A stretch of 64,000 nucleotides of DNA, from NCBI RefSeq assembly GCF_000336555.1, contig NZ_KB375281.1:623703-687702 (forward strand). The letters run 5' to 3'. Positions 47,947 through 55,201 of this stretch are shown here, piece after piece. Source of the stretch: Afipia clevelandensis ATCC 49720 (GTDB taxonomy: Bacteria > Pseudomonadota > Alphaproteobacteria > Rhizobiales > Xanthobacteraceae). Under the pieces are notes generated by a model, which saw only the letters and a list, made by a program, of their open reading frames with translations, had not been told where the DNA came from and searched no databases. The stretch's first letter is position 1. Each line of letters opens with the position of its first letter. Position numbers and translations under genes: made by a program.

Positions 47947-47974
47947 CTTGAAACGCGCCTCTGTTTTTTTAGGT
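47947..47974 (+). promoter_or_regulatory. Possible sigma-32 promoter for hsp20
   Basis: CTTG at 47947-47950 is followed after 17 bases by TTTAGGT, a weaker fit to the heat-shock -10. A start near 47981 would give a leader of about 103 bases, the length expected for a ROSE-controlled transcript. The match alone is weak; the leader length is the main support. Confidence 0.35.
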
Positions 47975-47981
47975 TTTTGTT

Positions 47982-48083
47982 GCCGGAAACGGCCCGAATG
48001 CCCTTTGGGGTTCGGTGAAGACGGGCACCGGCAGGTGTTCGGCGGCCCGCTTGTATCCAACTTGCTCAATGGAGGATTTGGCT
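47982..48083 (+). promoter_or_regulatory. ROSE-type RNA thermometer in the hsp20 leader
   Basis: Three hairpins can be drawn: GCCG-GAAA-CGGC (47982-47993), one closed by CGGGC/GCCCG (48022-48049), and the key 3' hairpin at 48057-48081, in which CCAA pairs with TTGG and CTTGCTC faces GGAGGA, the ribosome site. The TTGCT facing GGAGG close to the start, followed by TTGGCTATG, is the conserved core of ROSE elements of Bradyrhizobium small heat-shock genes, where imperfect pairs melt on heating. The 5' boundary is inferred. Confidence 0.82.
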
Positions 48084-48536
48084 ATGAGAAATGCATTCGA
48101 CATTACCCCGTTCTGGCGGTCGTCTATCGGTTTCGACCGTTTCTTCGACCTCGTTAATGCCGCGCAGCAGCAAGCCGAGGCTCACTATCCCCACTACAAT
48201 ATCGAGAAGCTCGGAGAGGATCGCTATCAGATCTCCATTGCTCTTGCGGGCTTTCGGCCGGAGGAGATCAGCATTACTGCTGAACAAAACATCCTTACGG
48301 TGGAGGGGTGCAAGACCGACGAGAAGCGGCAGTATCTCTACCAGGGGATTTCCGAGCGCCAGTTCCGCCGGCAGTTCAATCTGGCGGACTATGTCGAAGT
48401 CAGGAACGCGACCTTCGGCAACGGGCTCCTGCGAATCGAACTCGTCCGGGAGATTCCGGAGGCCATGAAGCCGCGGCGCATCCCGGTCAATGGCGCGCCC
48501 AACGTGCAACAACTCGACGCGAAGGTCGCTGCTTAA
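48084..48536 (+). CDS. Small heat-shock protein, Hsp20 family
   Basis: A 150-residue alpha-crystallin-type chaperone that holds unfolding proteins. The opening FDITPFWRSSIGFDRFFDL and HYPHYNIEKLGEDRYQISIA lead into the crystallin domain (about 38-130), with FRPEEISITAEQNILTVEG and the GLLRIEL strand (NGLLRIELVREIPE). It is of the IbpA-like class A type of Bradyrhizobium. The start is ATG 48084; GGAGG lies eight bases before it and is embedded in the ROSE hairpin. Confidence 0.94.
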   Translation: MRNAFDITPFWRSSIGFDRFFDLVNAAQQQAEAHYPHYNIEKLGEDRYQISIALAGFRPEEISITAEQNILTVEGCKTDEKRQYLYQGISERQFRRQFNLADYVEVRNATFGNGLLRIELVREIPEAMKPRRIPVNGAPNVQQLDAKVAA

Positions 48537-48624
48537 GCGGCATCCGTTAATCAACGGCGGTTCCCGTTGGCTCAAGCCGACGGGTGCCGTCAGCTTTGGA
48601 TGAAAGGAAAGATGGAGGCCCATC

Positions 48625-48852
48625 GTGTCAACGATGATGGTGGATGAAAAACTCGCCCGCATCCGCGCCCGCACCAGCAACATCAGGAGATATCGCCGTC
48701 TTCTGAAGACGGAGCTGACCGAACTCGAGCGAAGTTTTGTTCTGAAGCGATTGTCGGAAGAGGAGCGCGCGCTGAGGGAATTGACCGGCGAAACCTTTCC
48801 GGTGGCAATCGGGCCGCTCAAGCCTGAGGGCGCGTTTCTGACAGCGTCCTAG
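48625..48852 (+). CDS. Small hypothetical protein behind hsp20
   Basis: A 75-residue charged helical protein (DEKLARIRARTSNIRRYRRL, then LERSFVLKRLSEEERALREL). It begins at GTG 48625, with GGAGG eight bases before. It follows hsp20 by 88 bases and precedes another small gene by 12 bases, so it is probably in the heat-induced transcript. No recognised family. Confidence 0.68.
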   Translation: MSTMMVDEKLARIRARTSNIRRYRRLLKTELTELERSFVLKRLSEEERALRELTGETFPVAIGPLKPEGAFLTAS

Positions 48853-48864
48853 CGGTGCGGCATC

Positions 48865-49053
48865 ATGCCCGACAGCATTCGCGACTTTCTGGTCCGGGGC
48901 CACCGAAAAGTAATCGAGCACTACGACTGCCTGCTCAGGTCGCCGTCACTTCCGGAAAGCGAGCGGCGTCTGATCCTGGGTCGCCGCGCGAAGGAAGAGG
49001 AGGCCCTTGAGAGGCTTCTGAAGGCGGTGTGGACAGGCCGAATGGCGTCGTAG
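48865..49053 (+). CDS. Small hypothetical protein
   Basis: A 62-residue protein rich in Arg, Glu and Leu (RDFLVRGHRKVIEHYDCLL, then GRRAKEEEALERLLKAV), predicted to be a helical hairpin. It starts 12 bases after the previous gene, so the two are probably translated from one message. Its charge pattern resembles its neighbour's, and the pair may be related by partnership. Function unknown. Confidence 0.62.
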   Translation: MPDSIRDFLVRGHRKVIEHYDCLLRSPSLPESERRLILGRRAKEEEALERLLKAVWTGRMAS

Positions 49054-49123
49054 ACGCGATCATTCGTCGGCGTGTCGCGGACCCTGTGCCTGACGCGGCA
49101 AATCATAAAAGACAAAACGGCAA

Positions 49124-49145
49124 GCCAGCCTCGGGAGAGGCTGGC
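49124..49145 (-). terminator. Terminator after the tRNA-like genes
   Basis: GCCAGCCTC (49124-49132), loop GGGA, GAGGCTGGC (49137-49145), a perfect 9-bp stem. On the minus strand it is followed by a T-rich stretch (TTGCCGTTTTGTCTTTT), so it ends transcription coming from the two tRNA-like genes. It can also stop the convergent small-gene operon. Confidence 0.75.
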
Positions 49146-49168
49146 AAATCCCATGTTAGAAAAGGAAA

Positions 49169-49254
49169 TGGAGGAAAGGGAGAGGATTCGAACCTTCGAC
49201 ACGGTCTCCCGTGTGCCGCGTTAGCGGTGCCTTAAGCCACTCGGCCACCTTTCC
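49169..49254 (-). tRNA. tRNA-Ser-like gene with shortened anticodon arm (possible pseudo- or allo-tRNA)
   Basis: Read on the minus strand: acceptor GGAAAGG/CCTTTCC pairs perfectly, then U73 and an encoded CCA. D arm GCC/GGC with GTGG in the loop, a long variable arm ACACGG-GAGA-CCGTGT, and TTCGAAT T-loop with one bulged C in its stem are all serine-like. The anticodon arm is CCGC-TAAC-GCGG, about five bases too short, so no normal anticodon loop exists; an intact CCGCG-TTGCTAA-CGCGG would have been GCU. U73 is unusual for tRNA-Ser (normally G73). Not a standard decoding tRNA as read. Confidence 0.55.
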
Positions 49255-49283
49255 AAAGACTTCGAGCAACCGGCTCTGGAATT

Positions 49284-49359
49284 TGGAGGCCCAGCCTGGA
49301 TTTGAACCAGGATGTGAAGCGTTTGCGGCGCCCCCGCGTAGACTTTCCGCCACCGGGCC
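49284..49359 (-). tRNA. tRNA-Cys-like gene with atypical D-loop and C33
   Basis: Exactly 76 bases on the minus strand. Acceptor GGCCCGG/CTGGGCC, T stem CCTGG/CCAGG around TTCAAAT, U73 and encoded CCA are sound; U73 is the cysteine discriminator. At positions 27-43 the arm GGGCG-CCGCAAA-CGCTT gives anticodon GCA, but residue 33 is C, not the universal U, and the D-loop (GAAAGTCTA) lacks the usual GG. It therefore differs from the housekeeping tRNA-Cys. It lies 29 bases before the Ser-like gene in one unit. Confidence 0.55.
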
Positions 49360-49416
49360 ATGGAATGAGCGTGCATCAGCGGCGGCGCGCGTGCAATCGG
49401 CGATTGGGGTGTTAGT

Positions 49417-49442
49417 TAATACCCGCGATGGCTCGGGTATTA
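49417..49442 (-). terminator. Stem-loop after cfa
   Basis: TAATACCCG (49417-49425) and CGGGTATTA (49434-49442) form a perfect 9-bp stem with an eight-base loop, starting three bases past the cfa stop. There is no T-run, so it may protect the mRNA end or end transcription weakly. Confidence 0.5.
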
Positions 49443-49445
49443 GGG

Positions 49446-50705
49446 TTACTCGCCTGCAAGGCGGAAAACCGGATGTTTCGCGGCCTCAAGATCGCGCAGG
49501 CGCTGCTCTTCGCGCGCAATGTAATCGCGGGTGATCGGCACCACGCCTTGCTTCTTGCTGAGTTGAATCTGGAACACCATGACGTTCTGCTTGCGGAACG
49601 ACATTTCGGACGACGCCAGGTAGAACTCCCACATCCGCACGAAGCGTTCGTCGTACAGCTTCGCCGCTTCCTCGCGGCGGGCGAGAAAGCGCTCGCGCCA
49701 GGCTTTCAGCGTTTCGGCGTAATGCAGCCGCAGGATTTCGATGTCATCGACCAGCAGTCCCGCGCGTTCGATCGCGGGCAGAACTTCGGACAGCGCCGGG
49801 ATATAGCCACCGGGAAAAATGTACTTCGCGATCCACGGATTGGTGATGCCGGGGCCTTCCGAACGCCCGATGGAATGGAGCGTCATCACGCCGTCGTCCG
49901 TTAGCAGTTCGGCGCAGCGCTGGAAGTAAGTGTCGTAATAATCAACGCCGACATGCTCGAACATGCCGACAGAAATGATGCGGTCGAACGGGCCGGGCGT
50001 GTCGCGATAGTCCTGCAGCAGGAATTTGGCACGGTCAGCGAGGTTTTGCTCGGCGGCGCGTGCGTTGGAGACACCGAGCTGCTCCTCGGACAGGGTGACG
50101 CCGGTGACATTCGCACCCGCGATGTCCGCGAGGTAGAGACCGAGGCCGCCCCAGCCCGAGCCGATATCGAGCACGCGGTGATCGGGTTTCACCAGCAGCT
50201 TGGCGGCGAGATGGCGCTTTTTGGCGAGTTGCGCGTCGTCGAGTGTCGTGTCCGGCGTCTCGAAGTAGGCGCAGCTATACTGCATGTCCGCGTCAAGGAA
50301 GAGGCGGTAGAGCCGTCCATCGAGATCGTAATGACTGGCGACATTCTGCTTCGAGCGGGTGGGAGGATTGAACTGCTGCCAGTGGCGGATCAGGTAACGG
50401 AGCCACCAGCGCAGCTTCGACCAACGTGGCAACATGTCGGGCTGGTCGAGCGCGATGGCGAGCAGGTCCGCGATCGAGCCGTTCTCGACCACGAATTCGC
50501 CGTCGGTATAGATTTCCCCGATGGCCAGCTCCGGGTCGAGCAGCAGGTGGCGCTCCGCCTCCGCCGTCATGAACCGGACCGATACGGGCCGGCCCGTGCC
50601 GTCCCCGCAGGTGAACGACACACCGCTGGAGGTCGTGAATGTAATCGAGCCGCGCCGGATGAACTGGCTCAGGAAATGCCGCAACAAACGATCTATCGAA
50701 CGCAT
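49446..50705 (-). CDS. cfa: Cyclopropane-fatty-acyl-phospholipid synthase family protein
   Basis: A 419-residue SAM-dependent enzyme that adds a methylene bridge to unsaturated acyl chains of membrane phospholipids. SAM motif VLDIGSGWGGLGLYLA, the VTGVTLSEEQLGVSNARA stretch and the catalytic-pocket FPGGYIPALSE and MWEFYLASSEMSFR are conserved. The N-terminal DNA-free lipid-binding part starts at MRSIDRLLRHFLSQFI. I use ATG 50705; an upstream extension of 50 residues has no ribosome site. It ends in the stem-loop at 49417-49442. Confidence 0.92.
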   Translation of the reverse strand: MRSIDRLLRHFLSQFIRRGSITFTTSSGVSFTCGDGTGRPVSVRFMTAEAERHLLLDPELAIGEIYTDGEFVVENGSIADLLAIALDQPDMLPRWSKLRWWLRYLIRHWQQFNPPTRSKQNVASHYDLDGRLYRLFLDADMQYSCAYFETPDTTLDDAQLAKKRHLAAKLLVKPDHRVLDIGSGWGGLGLYLADIAGANVTGVTLSEEQLGVSNARAAEQNLADRAKFLLQDYRDTPGPFDRIISVGMFEHVGVDYYDTYFQRCAELLTDDGVMTLHSIGRSEGPGITNPWIAKYIFPGGYIPALSEVLPAIERAGLLVDDIEILRLHYAETLKAWRERFLARREEAAKLYDERFVRMWEFYLASSEMSFRKQNVMVFQIQLSKKQGVVPITRDYIAREEQRLRDLEAAKHPVFRLAGE

Positions 50706-51014
50706 GTCCAACGATCCCGGGTGCTTCACGCTATATACAGGTGCCTCACACCTCATAAATGTTGGTAATTCCGGTCCGGCTTTCAATCGTAATTTGACGT
50801 AGATGGCGCTTGTGTAAGGCTGGTCTGCGTTTTTATCCGGTGAATCGCCTGCCATGCCGCCCTGAAGGCGCCATGCTTCCCGGTAACTTGCTCACAAAGT
50901 TGCGAAATCTCGGCGCTTCCATTCGCGTCATAATCCGCTAAAGGTGACCGCGAGGCCAGCGGCAGGGGTGAGACCGCCGTCTGGCCTTGGCTAGCGATAT
51001 TTTGGAGATTCGGG
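50706..51014. other. Divergent intergenic region between cfa and the cytochrome-like gene
   Basis: This 309-base gap carries two promoters. A dyad AGGTG-CCTCA-CACCT lies at 50739-50753, about 35 bases before the cfa start, and CTATATAC next to it is AT-rich; together they may be the cfa promoter and operator. The rest is GC-rich with no convincing ORF: a minus-strand frame at 50783-51154 overlaps the cytochrome signal peptide and shows no ribosome site. Confidence 0.35.
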
Positions 51015-51923
51015 ATGTTGAGCCGAGCGCTCATTTTGGCGGCGGTGGCTTTTGCTTTTGGCTGTTTCGGGGCGATCCCGGCGACCGCGCAAAATCTGGA
51101 AGCCGGCAAGCCTCCCTCCCAGATTTTTTCCAGCACGTGCTCGCTGTGCCACAAGAGTTCGCGCGGGTTGCTGAAGACCGTCTCGCCCGGATCCTTGCCG
51201 GGCTTTCTGCGCCAGCACTACACCACCAGCAGCGACATGGCCTCGGCCATGAGCGCCTACGTCCTGTCCAATGGCGCCGCCAATGCCGCGCCGGGGGGCA
51301 ATCTGACCCGGCAGGGTCAGGAGGCGGCGGGGGGCCGTCCCGGTCAGGAGCCCGGTCCCGACCACGCCAAGGGCCGCAAGCCGGCGCGCGAGGCGGCGAA
51401 GCCCGACGCAGATGGACGGAAGCAGGCCGCCGAACCGGACGCTCAGACCGCTCGCCAGAAGGCGGCAGCGGAGCGGCGCGCCGCACGTCAGGCGGCACGC
51501 GAAGCTGCACGGGCCGCCAAGCATGGCCTGCCGCCAAAGAACGAAGCCCGCCACGAACAGTCCACAAGCGAGCAACCGGCAACGGCGGCGAAATCCGACG
51601 CGAGATCCGATTCCGGGCCTGACGACAAGAAGCCCGAGGCTGACAGAAAGCCCGACGTCGACAAGGCGGAGCCGTCGCAGGACTCCGGCAAGAGCGACAC
51701 CGCCAAGGTTGAAGGGACGCGGCCGGACCCGGTGCCTGCAGTGACGCCGGCCCCGAAGGAGGCCGAGAAGCCGGCCGAGGTGGCCGTGGCGCCGCCAAAG
51801 GAAGCAGCCCCGGCTGGCCCGCTGACCATTGATATCGGTCCGGCACCGGCGTCCAAGCCCGTCGTATCCGCCGGTTCGCCGCCGGTCCCGGCCGGGAATC
51901 CGATCCCGCCGATCTCCCGGTAA
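51015..51923 (+). CDS. Secreted c-type cytochrome-like protein with long disordered tail
   Basis: A 302-residue exported protein. After the signal peptide (MLSRALILAAVAFAFGCFG, cleavage near ATA-QN) comes a haem motif C-S-L-C-H (FSSTCSLCHKSSRGLL) at about residues 43-47, and a helical tail DMASAMSAYVLSNG as in small cytochromes c. The domain ends by about residue 90. The other 210 residues are Ala/Pro/Lys/Glu-rich and low-complexity (KAAAERRAARQAAREAARAA). A Met ligand is plausible in SDMASAM. No oxidase genes are near. Role unknown. Confidence 0.75.
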   Translation: MLSRALILAAVAFAFGCFGAIPATAQNLEAGKPPSQIFSSTCSLCHKSSRGLLKTVSPGSLPGFLRQHYTTSSDMASAMSAYVLSNGAANAAPGGNLTRQGQEAAGGRPGQEPGPDHAKGRKPAREAAKPDADGRKQAAEPDAQTARQKAAAERRAARQAAREAARAAKHGLPPKNEARHEQSTSEQPATAAKSDARSDSGPDDKKPEADRKPDVDKAEPSQDSGKSDTAKVEGTRPDPVPAVTPAPKEAEKPAEVAVAPPKEAAPAGPLTIDIGPAPASKPVVSAGSPPVPAGNPIPPISR

Positions 51924-51969
51924 TCCTGTCCCGAGTCGAACGCGATCTCGCAGCGCGCTGGCTTGCGTT

Positions 51970-52000
51970 TTGACTGGAGCAATGCTCTAGAGTAATACTC
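51970..52000 (+). promoter_or_regulatory. Promoter and tandem operator of the tetR-thioesterase unit
   Basis: TTGACT (51970-51975), 17 bases, then TAATAC (51993-51998) make a sigma-70-like promoter. Overlapping it are two 11-base palindromes of the form GAGYAATRCTC at 51977-51987 and 51990-52000, spaced 13 bases centre to centre. A TetR dimer pair bound here would block RNA polymerase. Confidence 0.72.
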
Positions 52001-52026
52001 TGGTTCGCGAACAGGAGACCCGGGCG

Positions 52027-52611
52027 ATGGCCGGTCCGCGTGACGATCTGCTGACGGCCGCACTGGCGGTGTTCGACAAGGACGGCTTTGAGGGGGCAAC
52101 GGTTGCCGCGATCCGTGAGCGGGCCGGCGCATCCAACGGCAGCTTCTTTCATTTCTTCAATTCCAAGCGCGAACTGGCCGGCACGCTGTTTCTCGAACTG
52201 CTGCGCCGCTATCACATCGCCATGCTCGATGTGATCGACCCGCCGCCGGGCGCAGAGGAGGGCATTGCGCGTTTGATCCGCACGCATCTGGACTGGGTCG
52301 TCAACAATCGCCGCGAGGCCAACTTCCTGTTCGAGATTTCGCGCAGCGAATGGGCGCAGGATGTTCGCGACGCGCGCAAGGCGCGGAATGCGACCGTTGC
52401 CGAAGGCGTCGAGGCCTGGCGCGCGCCGCTGGTTGGAAGCGGCGAGCTGTTGCCGATGCCAGCGTCCTTGTTCTTCAGCCAAATCATTGGACCGGCGCAA
52501 TTCGTCTGCCGCGCGTGGCTGTCGGGCCGCGACCCCACCGATCCGCGCGATCATGCAGATGCGCTGATTGCCTGCGCCGTGCGCGCGCTGACTGCAAAGG
52601 GAGAGCGATGA
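52027..52611 (+). CDS. TetR family transcriptional regulator
   Basis: A 194-residue TetR repressor. The helix-turn-helix runs GATVAAIRERAGASNGSFFHFF, with the F-x-x-K contact in HFFNSKRELAG. The C-terminal ligand domain has a Trp/Phe-rich pocket (DWVVNNRREANFLFEISRS). GGAGA stands about ten bases before the ATG. Its stop overlaps the ATG of the thioesterase gene, so the two are coupled. Autoregulation through the tandem operator upstream is likely. Confidence 0.9.
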   Translation: MAGPRDDLLTAALAVFDKDGFEGATVAAIRERAGASNGSFFHFFNSKRELAGTLFLELLRRYHIAMLDVIDPPPGAEEGIARLIRTHLDWVVNNRREANFLFEISRSEWAQDVRDARKARNATVAEGVEAWRAPLVGSGELLPMPASLFFSQIIGPAQFVCRAWLSGRDPTDPRDHADALIACAVRALTAKGER

Positions 52612-53060
52612 TGGCCGATACGGAATTCGCGCCGATTGCCGAACATATCCGCAGCAATGTCATGCGTCAGGGCTTCATGGTGCATGTCGGCGCCGAGGTG
52701 ACGGACCTCACGCGCGGCGGCTGTGTGCTGTCGGTGGACCGCAGACCGGATCTCTTGCAGCAGAACGGTTTCTTTCATGGCGGCGTGACCGCGTTTCTGG
52801 TCGACAACGCGACGACCATTGCGGCCGCGACCGTCAAGGGGCAGGCGGCACTGACCGCAGAATACAAACTGAACCTTTTGTCGCCTGCGTCGGGCGACCG
52901 GCTGATCTGCCGTGCGCGCGTGGTCAAACCGGGACGGCAGGTGTCGGTCGTCGCCGCCGACGTGTTCTGCGTGATCGACGGAGCGGAGAAGCACACCGCA
53001 ACCGCGCTGGCTTCCATTGCGATGATTGATCGGGCGCTGGCGCCGAACGTGGTCAGCTAA
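52608..53060 (+). CDS. Hotdog-fold thioesterase, PaaI family
   Basis: A 150-residue hotdog protein. QNGFFHGGVTAFLVDNATTI holds the PaaI-type His-Gly-Gly and the catalytic Asp region, and TAEYKLNLLSPASGDRL the paired strands. It hydrolyses acyl- or phenylacetyl-type CoA thioesters; the substrate is unknown. It starts at the ATGATG overlapping the tetR stop, and the regulator may sense the same acyl-CoA. The terminator at 53065-53091 closes the unit. Confidence 0.9.
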   Translation: MMADTEFAPIAEHIRSNVMRQGFMVHVGAEVTDLTRGGCVLSVDRRPDLLQQNGFFHGGVTAFLVDNATTIAAATVKGQAALTAEYKLNLLSPASGDRLICRARVVKPGRQVSVVAADVFCVIDGAEKHTATALASIAMIDRALAPNVVS

Positions 53061-53064
53061 ACAA

Positions 53065-53091
53065 AAACCCGGCCTCGTTGAGGCCGGGTTT
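53065..53091. terminator. Bidirectional terminator between the thioesterase gene and rplI
   Basis: A 12-bp stem, AAACCCGGCCTC (53065-53076) against GAGGCCGGGTTT (53080-53091), with a three-base loop. A-runs before and T-runs after on both strands fit termination in both directions. Confidence 0.85.
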
Positions 53092-53123
53092 CCTGATTGT
53101 TATGATCGGCTTGTGCCGATGTC

Positions 53124-53726
53124 TTACTTCTCTTCGGTAGCTGGAGCCGGTGCAGCTTCGTCGTCGTGCTGCGCTTCCGGATCGAAGAACTCGCCGGCAG
53201 CGGCGATGGCTTCTGCGGCTGCGTCGCGATCTTCCTGACGGCTGTTGACGTCTTCGCCGCGGTTGATGCGCTCGGCTTCCGCCTCGGAGCGCGCAACCGT
53301 CGTCGACACATGGACTTCGACTTCAGGATGCACGGCGATGGTGATCTTGTGCTGGCCGATGGTCTTGATCGGCGCATCGAGCAGAACCTGCGAGCGGTTC
53401 AGCGCAACGCCGTCGGCTTCCAGCGCGGCCATGATGTCGCGCACCGAGACCGAACCGTAGAGCTGGCCGGTTTCCGATGCCTGGCGGATGATCACGACGT
53501 TGCGGCCGTCGATCTTCTCTGCGACCTTGGTGGCTTCGCCCTTGGCCTGAATGTTCTTGGCCTCGAGATCGGCCTTCATGCCGTCGTACTTCTCGCGGTT
53601 TTCCTTGGTCGCGCGCAGCGCCTTGTTGCGCTTGAGCAGGAAGTTACGGGCAAAGCCGTCCTTCACTTTGACCACATCGCCCATCTGACCGAGCTTGGCC
53701 ACACGTTCCAGCAGAATGACTTCCAT
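53124..53726 (-). CDS. rplI: 50S ribosomal protein L9
   Basis: A 200-residue L9. The N-terminal domain [19 protein letters not shown] is invariant; [19 protein letters not shown] leads to the connecting helix. The C-terminal part is extended by about 50 residues of acidic tail ([19 protein letters not shown]), a common alphaproteobacterial feature. The ATG at 53726 starts 50 bases after the DUF2232 stop. Longer upstream frames merging with DUF2232 are not used. Confidence 0.96.
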   Translation of the reverse strand: MEVILLERVAKLGQMGDVVKVKDGFARNFLLKRNKALRATKENREKYDGMKADLEAKNIQAKGEATKVAEKIDGRNVVIIRQASETGQLYGSVSVRDIMAALEADGVALNRSQVLLDAPIKTIGQHKITIAVHPEVEVHVSTTVARSEAEAERINRGEDVNSRQEDRDAAAEAIAAAGEFFDPEAQHDDEAAPAPATEEK

Positions 53727-53776
53727 TTGAGTTCTCCGTTGATGTCTTGAGTTGAAGTGTTTGTTGAGAGTGAGAT

Positions 53777-54742
53777 TCAGGTACTCGGCAAAGGCGGTGG
53801 CCCGCGCCGGTTCCAGTAGGCTTGTCGAATTCCAAGAACAGCATCGGCGAGGCCGAGGCCGATCATTCCAACCAGCGGCCAGCCGATGAACAGCGTGCCG
53901 GCATACGCTGCGCCGAGAACGAAAGCGCGGCCCGAAAAGGCTTGCGTGACAGTGTGCAGCACTGCGAAGCCGGTGATCGCATAGGCCATCAGCAGCGCTG
54001 AACTTGCGATCTGGGCGACCATGGCAAGCAATCCGCCGGTGAAGCAAAGCACGACGGCGGCCAGCAACGCGCCCAGCACCAGCTTCGGCATCGTGGTGGT
54101 GCGCAGGTCCGGCCATGGCCGGTTGAGGCGGCCCGACGTCGTGGTGATCCGGGCGGCGAGCCACAGATTGAGCGTCAGGGTCATCATCGCAATGATGGTT
54201 GCAACGCCGGGTGCGACCGCCACCAGTGCATCGACCACGCGCTCGCTCTCGCCCGCAGGCACTGCGCCGCGCCCCCCGATGATGCGCAGCAGGCCGCGGC
54301 GCAATGCAGCGGTGATGGTGTCCGCGTCGGTGCCGAGGGTGAGCAGTGCGCTGACGGTGGTGAGGGTGGCGAAGGCGGCGATCCAGACCAGGATGCGGCC
54401 GGTCGGATACCAGTCGAGCGCGGGAGCGATGTTGGCGAGTTGCGGATCGTTCGAGACGGGGCGCGCCAACAGGGTCAGATAGCCGAGCCACCAGGCAGGC
54501 AGTGCGATGGTGAGCGCGAACGCCAGCATGTAGGGGACGCCGAAAATGGCGCCGAGGCTGATGGCTGCGACGATTCCGCCGATCAGGGAAGTCGCGGAAC
54601 CCCAGCCCAGCGCCGCCACCATGAGGGGAAGGGGCGCGAGGTAAAACAGCACGATCGAGATCACCGCGCCGGACACGATCGACGCGAACATCAAGGCCGA
54701 CGCGAGGCCGGCTGCCAGTGCGATGAGGATACCCGTCATCAT
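53777..54742 (-). CDS. DUF2232 membrane protein
   Basis: A 321-residue inner-membrane protein with about eight helices, of the DUF2232 family usually found between rpsR and rplI in Rhizobiales. [18 protein letters not shown] opens the first helix; GDLLRIIGG-type loops are visible as [17 protein letters not shown] start at ATG 54742/54739. Its role is not established, but the fixed position in the ribosomal operon suggests constitutive expression. Confidence 0.85.
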   Translation of the reverse strand: MMTGILIALAAGLASALMFASIVSGAVISIVLFYLAPLPLMVAALGWGSATSLIGGIVAAISLGAIFGVPYMLAFALTIALPAWWLGYLTLLARPVSNDPQLANIAPALDWYPTGRILVWIAAFATLTTVSALLTLGTDADTITAALRRGLLRIIGGRGAVPAGESERVVDALVAVAPGVATIIAMMTLTLNLWLAARITTTSGRLNRPWPDLRTTTMPKLVLGALLAAVVLCFTGGLLAMVAQIASSALLMAYAITGFAVLHTVTQAFSGRAFVLGAAYAGTLFIGWPLVGMIGLGLADAVLGIRQAYWNRRGPPPLPST

Positions 54743-54841
54743 CGGCTCGTCCTGCTCCTTTCGAGCAGTTAGAGGTTCGTTGAACCCCAACCATCGGCGA
54801 CCGAACGACCGGAAGCCTTATGAAATGTCAGTTCAGTTGGC

Positions 54842-54922
54842 CGTCATTGCGAGGAGCGTAGCGACGAAGCAATCCAGCTTCCTGAATTTAGAGTGGATTG
54901 CTTCGCTTCGCTCGCAATGACG
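54842..54922. repeat. Imperfect inverted repeat (dispersed intergenic element)
   Basis: CGTCATTGCGAGGAGCGTAG (from 54842) and its partner ending CTCGCAATGACG (54922) form two arms, meeting around AATCCA/TGGATT. The left arm is 35 and the right 29 bases. This CATTGCGAG/CTCGCAATG element is a frequent palindromic repeat of Bradyrhizobiaceae. It lies between rpsR and the DUF2232 gene, inside the ribosomal operon. Confidence 0.85.
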
Positions 54923-54956
54923 AATTCAAGCACGGCATGACCTGCCGCGCTCGATC

Positions 54957-55196
54957 TTAACGGATCACGTAAGGCAGAAGGCCGAGGAACCGCGAGCGCT
55001 TGATGGCGCGCGCGAGTTCACGCTGCTTCTTTGCCGACACGGCCGTGATGCGGCTCGGGACGATCTTGCCGCGCTCGGACACGTAACGCATCAGCAGCTT
55101 CGAATCCTTGTAGTCGATCTTCGGCGCATTCGGACCCGTGAACGGGCAGGTCTTGCGGCGGCGGAAGAACGGACGGCGTGCACCTGCTTCAGCCAT
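54957..55196 (-). CDS. rpsR: 30S ribosomal protein S18
   Basis: A 79-residue S18. [15 protein letters not shown] and [18 protein letters not shown] are invariant; [19 protein letters not shown] closes the RNA-binding helix. It is five bases behind rpsF and partners with S6 on the 30S platform. Confidence 0.97.
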   Translation of the reverse strand: MAEAGARRPFFRRRKTCPFTGPNAPKIDYKDSKLLMRYVSERGKIVPSRITAVSAKKQRELARAIKRSRFLGLLPYVIR

Positions 55197-55201
55197 ATCT
55201 C

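Noticed and set aside
50783..51154. A 123-residue minus-strand frame between cfa and the cytochrome-like gene.
   Set aside because: It overlaps the signal peptide and haem motif of the cytochrome-like protein and has no ribosome site.
53727..54794. A long N-terminal extension of rplI running through the DUF2232 gene.
   Set aside because: L9 has an invariant start MEVILLERV at 53726; the extension is an alternate frame of the DUF2232 gene.
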